Below the pieces are notes generated by a model, which was given only the letters and a program-made list of their open reading frames with translations, did no database searches and was not told where the DNA came from. Shown piece after piece: positions 1 to 5,091 of a stretch of 6,384 nt of DNA. Source of the DNA: an uncultured Ruminococcus sp. (GTDB taxonomy: Bacteria > Bacillota > Clostridia > Oscillospirales > Ruminococcaceae); the NCBI GenBank assembly GCA_900545125.1, contig UQXS01000142.1, positions 1 to 6,384 of the forward strand, written 5' to 3'. The number at the start of each line of letters is the position of its first letter. The stretch's first letter is position 1. The translations under genes were made by a program, and so were the position numbers.

Positions 1-2275
1 GTCCAATTCCGGGCGTGCTCTGAATGGCACTGCCGTTTTTTTCTGATATAAACAGTCCGCTGTTAAGATTTTTCATCGTATAAGTTCCGCTGTTGACAGT
101 TGGATAAACAGGGGATATTTTCCATAGCTGACAGTCGCCGCCCCAGTAATTCCACTGATTTATGTTTCCGCCGTTTTCGGTTGACCATTCAAAAACGTCG
201 AGTCCTGCTGAATTTCCGGAGCATTTAGAAACAATTCCGTAATATGCTCCGTTTTTAACAAGTTTCCAAAGCTGATTATCAGAACCGATATATTCCTGTA
301 ATTCAACGTTTACGCCGTCATTTGCGGAGATTTCCGAAACAGCGAGACATTTGGATTCATCTCCAAGTGAAACGATCCTGCAATATCCGTTATCTTCAGA
401 AACGATTCTCCATTGTTGTGCGAAGCTGGAATTTTTCTCCCACTGCTGGATATTAGTACCACCGTCAAGTTTTCCGTCCGGCAAATCAAGGACAAGACCG
501 CTGTTCTTATTGGAAATAAAATATGAAACGCCGCTTAACAGATCCGTACCGCCTATTTTAACTGTCTTTCCGGTTTCGCCGGCTGTTTCCTGAGCATAGA
601 CAAGATCGCAGTCCGGATCGGAGTAGTCAACAAGACCGGTTCTGTCTTTACCTGTGAATTCATTGGTCTGAGCTCCCCAGACAGTCTGGTTATTGTTTCC
701 GACAGCGGTAAAGGACATAACTTTTTTTCCGTTTTCGTCCTGTGCAGCGATAAAATATCCGCTGTATTTCTGGTTGCCTATAGTAATTTCTGCGGCGGAA
801 CTATCCTTTTCCTGAGACCATGTTCCGGTTGCTGCACCGCTGATCTTTCCGTCTGCGCTGAGAGTTATTTTTGTGTAATTGTTTATTTTGGAATCAGTAG
901 CATTTCCGTGATTTATAAATTCGTAATCGCCGGCAATATCTGATGTTTCATATCCGAATTCTGCCATTACATCGCCGCTGTACTCATATGGAGCGACAAC
1001 CGGCCAGCCTTCATCGTTAAAGTACATTGAATGTGTACGCACTTCATGGAATTCATAGCCGTCATCAAATCTCGCATGATAGAAAAGATACCATTTTCCG
1101 TCGTCGTCACGCAGAACGGAATTATGTCCGCACGCCATGTATGCCTTGTCAAGATTGCTGAACTTGTAGTTTCCCATAACTTTGAGTCCCACCGAGTCAA
1201 GGTCAGTATTTTGACCTAAAACTGCCGGATTTCCTGCCGCATCATAAAACGGGCCTGCGGGGCTTTCGGAACGAAATACACGCATATTGTAACCGCCGTC
1301 CGACAGAAGTCCGCCGTATGTGACCCAGAGGTAATAGTATCCGTTATCCGGATTATACTCTATAAACGGACCTTCTCCGGACTTGTAATATCCGCCTGAG
1401 ATTTTAGTGCCAAAATAGCTGTCGATCATTCTTCCGTCAGAAGTTTTTCCGCTTTTCGGGTGGATACATTTTCCGGTTGAGGGATCAATTTCAAGAGTGA
1501 AGATTCCTCCCGACCATGAGCCGTAGCACATATACATTTTGCCGTCTGTTCCGTAATAGATCGTCGGGTCAATTGCGTTAGGATAAAGATAGTTATTGTA
1601 ATTCTTGTTGCTGAACCATTCGCTGTTGTATGTCACTTCACCGGATGCGATCAGCTCGTCGATATTGGTGGAAGTATATTTTCTGTTGACATTCTTTGTA
1701 GAGCTTGTGGCGTAGCTGTCGTTTTCTGTAAATCCTGAGTAGATCAGCGTATCGACGAAAGTGTATGGGCCTTCGAGATTTTTCGATGCTGCAAATCCTA
1801 TGACAGAGCGCATATATGTCGAGGAAGTACAGAAATACATCAGATATGCGCCTTTTGTGCCATCTGAATTAACGTAATCAGGATTCCAGATAACATCCGG
1901 TGCCCATACTGCAAATCCGCTGGAGTTCGGATTAGTAAGATCGCAGTCCTCAAGATTTTCGCCCGCCCAGTCAAAAGCCTTTTTCAGGTTCTGGGACAGA
2001 TCGCCGAATACAACGTTTCCTGAGGCTGTATAGCCGTTTGTGAAACGTGTCCAGTTTTGGAGATCGTTTGATTTTGCTGCTTCGATGTGTGAACCCCAGA
2101 CATAGTATGTACCGTCCTCTGCTTTGAATATAGAGGGGTCGTGAACGGATACACGTGTTTTTCCGGATGCTGCGTCCGTGCTGATATTATATGAAATATC
2201 TGCTTTGGATGCAGAAAACAGTATCGCTCCCGAGAGGACGAGAGCGGCTGTTTTTCGGAAAGAAATTTTTTTCAT
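1..2275 (-). CDS. Secreted GH43 endo-1,5-alpha-L-arabinanase with ricin-type CBM13 modules, 3' end cut by the window
   Basis: The frame stays open from the ATG at 2275 to the window edge (758 codons), so the C-terminus is missing. Residues 1 to about 27 form a signal peptide: KK/RK head, hydrophobic TAALVLSGAILFSA, likely cleavage after SKA. The GH43 five-bladed propeller covers roughly 40-410. It shows the family's acidic triad: D46 in HDPS (general base), D236 in AIDPT (pKa modulator) and E301 in SGEGPF (general acid). It also has WAPD (W124-D127) and H384 in CGHNS, the usual metal-site histidine. Residues about 435-545 resemble the beta-barrel C-terminal domain of AbnB-type arabinanases. 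A CBM13 beta-trefoil spans about 582-720, with tryptophans W612, W622, W670, W708 and W718 in QxW-like motifs. A second trefoil starts near 727. The expected role is extracellular cleavage of the arabinan side chains of pectin. An arabinofuranosidase or xylosidase specificity is less likely given the AbnB-like C-terminal domain. AAAGGAG (2289-2283) lies 7 bases before the ATG. Confidence 0.9.
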   Translation of the reverse strand, partial: MKKISFRKTAALVLSGAILFSASKADISYNISTDAASGKTRVSVHDPSIFKAEDGTYYVWGSHIEAAKSNDLQNWTRFTNGYTASGNVVFGDLSQNLKKAFDWAGENLEDCDLTNPNSSGFAVWAPDVIWNPDYVNSDGTKGAYLMYFCTSSTYMRSVIGFAASKNLEGPYTFVDTLIYSGFTENDSYATSSTKNVNRKYTSTNIDELIASGEVTYNSEWFSNKNYNNYLYPNAIDPTIYYGTDGKMYMCYGSWSGGIFTLEIDPSTGKCIHPKSGKTSDGRMIDSYFGTKISGGYYKSGEGPFIEYNPDNGYYYLWVTYGGLLSDGGYNMRVFRSESPAGPFYDAAGNPAVLGQNTDLDSVGLKVMGNYKFSNLDKAYMACGHNSVLRDDDGKWYLFYHARFDDGYEFHEVRTHSMYFNDEGWPVVAPYEYSGDVMAEFGYETSDIAGDYEFINHGNATDSKINNYTKITLSADGKISGAATGTWSQEKDSSAAEITIGNQKYSGYFIAAQDENGKKVMSFTAVGNNNQTVWGAQTNEFTGKDRTGLVDYSDPDCDLVYAQETAGETGKTVKIGGTDLLSGVSYFISNKNSGLVLDLPDGKLDGGTNIQQWEKNSSFAQQWRIVSEDNGYCRIVSLGDESKCLAVSEISANDGVNVELQEYIGSDNQLWKLVKNGAYYGIVSKCSGNSAGLDVFEWSTENGGNINQWNYWGGDCQLWKISPVYPTVNSGTYTMKNLNSGLFISEKNGSAIQSTPGIG

Positions 2276-2290
2276 ATAGTCACTCCTTTA

Positions 2291-2337
2291 AATCTGTTAA
2301 AAAATCATATGCCTGATAATTTATCTATTAACAGATT
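2291..2337. repeat. 10-bp perfect inverted repeat in the arabinanase 5' UTR
   Basis: AATCTGTTAA (2291-2300) and TTAACAGATT (2328-2337) are exact reverse complements, separated by 27 bases. In the arabinanase mRNA they can form an A/U-rich stem ending two bases before the AAAGGAG ribosome binding site. The loop contains weaker complementarity (ATCA with TGAT). It could be a split operator for a regulator of arabinan use or an mRNA stability or access hairpin. The sequence alone does not decide between these. Confidence 0.5.
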
Positions 2338-2354
2338 ATTAATTATTTTATTTT

Positions 2355-2383
2355 AGTATACAATATTTTCTTGAGTTTGTCAA
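2355..2383 (-). promoter_or_regulatory. Sigma-70/SigA promoter for the arabinanase gene
   Basis: Read on the minus strand, TTGACA (2383-2378) is followed by a 17-base spacer and TATACT (2360-2355). The -35 is perfect and the -10 matches 5 of 6 consensus positions. It predicts a transcription start near 2348 and a leader of about 70 nt before the ATG at 2275. Confidence 0.8.
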
Positions 2384-2414
2384 TAGAAAAATATATGTTT
2401 TCTGTATTGACAAA
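2376..2414. repeat. Near-palindrome holding both divergent -35 boxes
   Basis: TTTGTCAATA (2376-2385) and TATTGACAAA (2405-2414) are perfect 10-bp inverted arms. The symmetry continues inward as GAAAA (2386-2390) against TTTTC (2398-2402), offset by two bases. The -35 hexamers of the two opposing promoters lie inside the arms and are 23 bp apart. The symmetry is either a by-product of two consensus -35 boxes plus chance, or a shared operator that would act on both genes. Confidence 0.6.
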
Positions 2415-2435
2415 TTCTGAAGTGTATGGTATAAT
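2407..2435 (+). promoter_or_regulatory. Perfect-consensus promoter for the ABC-F gene
   Basis: TTGACA (2407-2412), a 17-base spacer and TATAAT (2430-2435), with an extended -10 TG at 2427-2428. This is an exact match to the vegetative consensus. The predicted start is near 2442, about 25 bases before the upstream ORF. So strong a promoter ahead of a terminator suggests that control is exerted after initiation. Confidence 0.9.
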
Positions 2436-2467
2436 CAAAATATAATTCAAGAATGTGAGGTGGGAAG

Positions 2468-2479
2468 ATGCGTAAGTAA
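2468..2479 (+). CDS. Three-codon upstream ORF (Met-Arg-Lys-stop) in the ABC-F leader
   Basis: ATG CGT AAG TAA, preceded by GAGGTG (2457-2462), which matches the anti-Shine-Dalgarno sequence with a 5-base gap. It lies about 25 nt from the predicted transcription start. ABC-F resistance genes such as vmlR of Bacillus and lmo0919 of Listeria are known to be controlled by leader attenuation, the latter with a similarly tiny uORF. Drugs acting at the peptidyl-transferase centre stall ribosomes on such peptides. The codons also take part in the leader pairing: CGTA (2471-2474) can pair with TACG (2557-2560). The uORF is seen directly. That it is translated and acts as a sensor is inferred. Confidence 0.75.
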   Translation: MRK

Positions 2480-2632
2480 TCCTGTATTCATTAAGGCAAA
2501 TAAAAAATGACGGCAGTATGTCTGTCGGTTTTGTTGTGCCTTTTTTGCAGGATCAATACGCTTTTTCCTTCTGTATGCATGGCAGTTATGCCTCTTTTTG
2601 TGCAGCCGCAGGAAACGTATATCCTGCGGCTG
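2471..2632 (+). promoter_or_regulatory. Transcription attenuator with mutually exclusive RNA pairings
   Basis: Segment A is CGTA (2471-2474) plus ATCCTG (2479-2484). Segment C is GCAGGAT (2547-2553), bases CA, then ATACG (2556-2560). Segment E is CGTAT (2616-2620) plus ATCCTGC (2621-2627). C pairs with E over 12 Watson-Crick pairs with one 2-nt bulge. Because E contains the loop and 3' arm of the terminator at 2603-2639, C:E pairing excludes the terminator. A also pairs with C (CAGGAT with ATCCTG, TACG with CGTA) and would block the antiterminator. A lies in and directly after the uORF, so a stalled ribosome covering A would free C, form C:E and allow readthrough into the ABC-F gene. The pairings are read directly. 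The switching logic is inferred. Confidence 0.72.
2493..2546 (+). terminator. First leader hairpin with T-run, possible early terminator
   Basis: AAGGCA (2493-2498) can pair with TGCCTT (2537-2542), and CGGCAG (2511-2516) with CTGTCG (2522-2527, one G-U) around a 5-nt loop. Between them lie A-rich and T-rich sides that can pair partly. Six T's follow at 2541-2546. The stem is interrupted, so it may be a weak terminator, a pause hairpin, or only a spacer that brings segments A and C together. Confidence 0.45.
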
Positions 2633-2639
2633 TTTTGTT
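2603..2639 (+). terminator. Intrinsic terminator just upstream of the ABC-F gene
   Basis: CAGCCGCAGGA (2603-2613) and TCCTGCGGCTG (2622-2632) form a perfect 11-bp GC-rich stem with an 8-nt loop, followed by TTTTGTT (2633-2639). It lies between the promoter and the ABC-F ribosome binding site, with no gene upstream needing termination except the uORF. This position is diagnostic of attenuation. The T-run is broken by one G, so termination may be partial. Confidence 0.85.
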
Positions 2640-2665
2640 AAAGGCAACTTAAAGGAGGTAATAAT

Positions 2666-4162
2666 ATGTCATTGATAAATATATCTGATCTGACATTTTC
2701 TTATGACGGAAGTTCTGAAAATGTTTTTGAAAACGTGAATTTACAGCTTGATACCAACTGGAAATTAGGATTGATCGGACGCAACGGCAGAGGAAAGACT
2801 ACACTCCTCCGATTGCTTACCGGAGAACTTCGTGGCAGCGGAACTATTTCGTCACAGGTTGAATTTGAGTATTTCCCGTATCCTGTGAAAAATCCGGAAA
2901 TGTTTACTATCGACATTATCCGTGAAATTGCTCCGGAAGCCGATGACTGGGAGATCTATCGTGAAATATCGCTGCTGAAAATAGGACAGGATGCGGATTA
3001 TCAGCAATTCTGCACGCTTTCCGGCGGTGAACAGGCAAAAGCAATGCTGGTGGGATTATTCCTGCGGCAGAATTCATTTCTGCTTATAGATGAGCCTACA
3101 GATCATCTTGACAGCAGCGGCAGACGGATTCTGGGGAAGTATCTCAGTCAGAAAAAGGGATTCATTATTGTATCTCACGATAGAATGCTGCTTGATGAGT
3201 GTACCGATCATATTCTGTCTATAGACAGGTGCGGAATAAGTCTGCAAAAGGGAAACTATTCCGACTGGCAGCGCAATAAGGATATGCAGGACAGCTTTGA
3301 ACTTTCCGTAAATGAGAAGTTGAAAAAAGAAATAAAACATCTTGAAGAAGCGGCAAAACGAACGGCTGAATGGTCGGATAAAGCGGAAAAATCAAAAATC
3401 GGATTTGATCCGCAAAAAGTTGAGAAGAATATCTCCAGACGTCCGAACGAAGCGGCTAAAGCCCAAAAGATGATGTCACGTTCCATTGCCATATCTGAGC
3501 GAAGAGAGAAAGCAGTGCGTGAAAAAGCCGTACTTCTGAAAAATATTGAACAGACAGCACAGCTGAAGATAATGCCGCTGGAATTTCATTCACGGCGTCT
3601 TTTGCAGCTTGAAAAAATATCGTTGAGTTACGGCGGAAAGATCGTTTGCAGCGGCGTTGATCTGACTGTGATGCAGGGGGAACGGATCGCTCTCACCGGC
3701 GGAAACGGATGCGGAAAATCAAGCATACTGCGTCTCATAAACGGAGAAAATATTGAGCACAGCGGAACTGTAGTCCGGAATAGTCAGCTGAAAATATCCT
3801 ATGTTCCGCAGAAGAGCGATCATCTGCATGGTTCGCTTAAAGAATATGCCGAATCGCTGAGAATAGAAATCAGCTTGTTTTTTGCCGTTCTGAGAAAGCT
3901 CGGATTTTCCCGTGAGCTTTTCGAGCGCAATTTGACAAGTTTCAGTGCAGGTCAGAAGAAAAAGGTTCTTATAGCAGGAAGTCTGTGTGAACGTGCGCAT
4001 CTCTACATCTGGGACGAACCGCTGAATTATATCGACATAATTTCACGCATACAGATCGAAAAGCTTATCCTTGAAAGCCGCCCGACAATTATATTTGTCG
4101 AACATGATGAGGCTTTCAGAAAAAAAATTGCAGATAAGGTTATTGAAATCGGTATGAAATAA
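2666..4162 (+). CDS. Lsa-family ARE ABC-F ribosomal protection ATPase
   Basis: A 498-residue cytosolic protein with two nucleotide-binding domains and no membrane segments, the usual length for Lsa(A)-type factors. NBD1 has Walker A GRNGRGKT (38-45), signature LSGGEQ (118-123), Walker B LLIDEPTDHLD (E143) and switch H171. NBD2 has GGNGCGKS (345-352), a degenerate signature FSAGQ (426-430), Walker B YIWDEP (E451) and H480. The charged helical linker, about 205-305, is where ARE ABC-F proteins carry the antibiotic-resistance loop that reaches the peptidyl-transferase centre through the E site. Family members displace lincosamides, streptogramin A and pleuromutilins. The start is fixed by AAAGGAGGT (2651-2659) six bases upstream. 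Expression probably depends on the attenuator before it. The exact drug spectrum cannot be read from sequence, and a housekeeping ABC-F role is less likely given the N-terminus (MSLINISDLTFSYDG) and leader. Confidence 0.88.
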   Translation: MSLINISDLTFSYDGSSENVFENVNLQLDTNWKLGLIGRNGRGKTTLLRLLTGELRGSGTISSQVEFEYFPYPVKNPEMFTIDIIREIAPEADDWEIYREISLLKIGQDADYQQFCTLSGGEQAKAMLVGLFLRQNSFLLIDEPTDHLDSSGRRILGKYLSQKKGFIIVSHDRMLLDECTDHILSIDRCGISLQKGNYSDWQRNKDMQDSFELSVNEKLKKEIKHLEEAAKRTAEWSDKAEKSKIGFDPQKVEKNISRRPNEAAKAQKMMSRSIAISERREKAVREKAVLLKNIEQTAQLKIMPLEFHSRRLLQLEKISLSYGGKIVCSGVDLTVMQGERIALTGGNGCGKSSILRLINGENIEHSGTVVRNSQLKISYVPQKSDHLHGSLKEYAESLRIEISLFFAVLRKLGFSRELFERNLTSFSAGQKKKVLIAGSLCERAHLYIWDEPLNYIDIISRIQIEKLILESRPTIIFVEHDEAFRKKIADKVIEIGMK

Positions 4163-4171
4163 TGTTATAAT
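4143..4171 (+). promoter_or_regulatory. Promoter for the MmcQ/YjbR gene, inside the ABC-F 3' end
   Basis: TTGAAA (4143-4148), a 17-base spacer and TATAAT (4166-4171) with an extended -10 TG at 4163-4164. The -35 lies within the last ABC-F codons and the -10 just after its stop. The predicted start is near 4178, about 30 nt before the coding region. No terminator hairpin was found between the two genes, so readthrough from the ABC-F transcript is also possible. Confidence 0.75.
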
Positions 4172-4194
4172 ATAATAGAAATATCGTCTTTGTG

Positions 4195-4200
4195 AAAGGA
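4195..4200 (+). promoter_or_regulatory. Ribosome binding site that decides the start at 4210
   Basis: AAAGGA lies 9 bases before the ATG at 4210 but only 3 bases before the ATG at 4204. It overlaps a GTG reading frame that would begin at 4192. The spacing favours 4210, whose product begins MRNKIF, as is usual for MmcQ/YjbR proteins. Confidence 0.65.
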
Positions 4201-4209
4201 AAAATGAAA

Positions 4210-4983
4210 ATGCGCAATAAAATATTTCAGTATGCGGCAGAAAAATATGATACTCAGCCGGAATATCTCTGGGAAAGAACACCGGATGCCGCTGTTCTTC
4301 GCCATTCTGACAACAGAAAGTGGTACGGAATTGCGATGACTGTAGCATATAAGAAGCTTGGACTTGCGGGTGAGGGGAGCATTGATATTCTCAATGTAAA
4401 GACCGACCCTCTTCTGGCAGGCTCGCTGAGGCTCAGAGATGGGATTTTGCCGGGATATCACATGAATAAAGGAAACTGGATAACACTTCTTCTCGACGGA
4501 ACACTCAGGGAAGATGATATATTTCCGCTTATTGATATGAGTTATGAGCTGACGTCAGGCAGAAAAGTTGGATCCTCTGATAAGTGCAGCAACTGGATAA
4601 TTCCGGCAAATCCAAAGTATTATGACATTGACAGGCATATATCTGAATGCAATGACGGAATATTTCTCTGGAAACAGAGCAGAAGTATGTCAGAAGGCAA
4701 TATTGTCTATATTTATGTAACTGCTCCCGTTTCAGGTATCAGATACAAATGCCGTGTGCTGGAGACTGATATTCCCTGCAGAGTGTCTGACGACAATATA
4801 AGAATGACAAAGGCGATGCGCCTTAAATTGCTGAGGCGCTATGATGAACCTGTCAGTCTTGCACATCTCCGGGAACACGGAGTTTTTTCAGTACGTGGCC
4901 CCAGAAGTATGCCGGATAGTCTTGCACGTGAGCTTGATGACGGTTCCGGATCGGGCATCGTACCGGAATTTTCAAAAAAATAA
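4210..4983 (+). CDS. MmcQ/YjbR-domain protein with a PUA/EVE-like C-terminal region
   Basis: The product is 257 residues from the chosen start. Residues 1 to about 117 match the MmcQ/YjbR (DUF419, CyaY-like fold) pattern: PEYLW (18-21), VLRHSDNRKWYGI (29-41), KTDPLLAGSLR (64-74), GYHMNKGNWITLLLDGT (82-98) and LIDMSYELT (107-115). Members are usually about 115-120 residues and are annotated as putative DNA-binding proteins. Their function is unproven. The remaining 140 residues are extra. They begin SNWIIPANPKYYDIDRHI (128-144) and include FLWKQS (152-157) and GNIVYIYVTAPVSGIRYKCRV (163-183), the layout of PUA/EVE/ASCH-type barrels that read modified bases in other proteins. That assignment is by eye and weaker than the first. 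The gene has its own promoter. Link to the neighbouring ABC-F gene is by position only. Confidence 0.8.
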   Translation: MRNKIFQYAAEKYDTQPEYLWERTPDAAVLRHSDNRKWYGIAMTVAYKKLGLAGEGSIDILNVKTDPLLAGSLRLRDGILPGYHMNKGNWITLLLDGTLREDDIFPLIDMSYELTSGRKVGSSDKCSNWIIPANPKYYDIDRHISECNDGIFLWKQSRSMSEGNIVYIYVTAPVSGIRYKCRVLETDIPCRVSDDNIRMTKAMRLKLLRRYDEPVSLAHLREHGVFSVRGPRSMPDSLARELDDGSGSGIVPEFSKK

Positions 4984-5003
4984 GAAAAAAATTACAAAAG
5001 TAC

Positions 5004-5032
5004 TTGAAAAATTTCTTGAAATAGTGTAAAAT
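5004..5032 (+). promoter_or_regulatory. Candidate promoter of the pgk-tpiA operon
   Basis: TTGAAA (5004-5009), a 17-base spacer and TAAAAT (5027-5032). A second option is the extended -10 TGTTATAAT (5045-5053), whose -35 would be the poor TGTAAA at 5025-5030. The two predicted starts, near 5039 and 5060, both place the palindrome at 5043-5062 where a bound repressor would interfere. A second TTGAAA occurs at 5016-5021 but has no -10 at usable spacing. Confidence 0.65.
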
Positions 5033-5042
5033 ATAATTGTAC

Positions 5043-5062
5043 GTTGTTATAATATTAACAAC
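5043..5062. promoter_or_regulatory. Rex-like redox operator in the pgk promoter
   Basis: GTTGTTA (5043-5049) and TAACAAC (5056-5062) are perfect inverted arms around 6 bases. The 18 bases 5044-5061 read TTGTTATAATATTAACAA, which matches the known Rex box TTGTTAA-N4-TTAACAA at 13 of 14 fixed positions (only position 7 differs). Rex represses fermentative and central-carbon genes of Gram-positive anaerobes when NAD+ is high and leaves DNA when NADH rises. The operator covers the extended -10. That Rex is the regulator is inferred from the motif. Confidence 0.72.
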
Positions 5063-5091
5063 TTATCTTAAAACGAAAGGATGTCATACCA

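Noticed and set aside
351..1219. Small open frames on both strands within the arabinanase gene
   Set aside because: The minus-strand GH43 frame runs unbroken through this region with recognisable motifs throughout, so these are shadows.
2581..2599. GGCA-GTTA-TGCC followed by a T-rich run as another terminator
   Set aside because: The stem is only 4 bp, too weak to call on its own; it lies between segment C and the real terminator.
2447..2647. A 66-codon minus-strand frame across the ABC-F leader
   Set aside because: The leader is explained by the uORF, hairpins and terminator on the plus strand. The reverse frame has no recognisable protein content.
4192..4209. GTG at 4192 or ATG at 4204 as the MmcQ/YjbR start
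   Set aside because: The GTG overlaps the AAAGGA ribosome binding site and the first ATG is only 3 bases from it. ATG 4210 has a 9-base gap and fits the family N-terminus. ATG 4204 remains possible.
5032..5037. TATAAT as the pgk -10
   Set aside because: The nearest TTGAAA boxes sit 10 or 22 bases away, outside usable spacing. The -10 choices at 5027 and 5048 are better.
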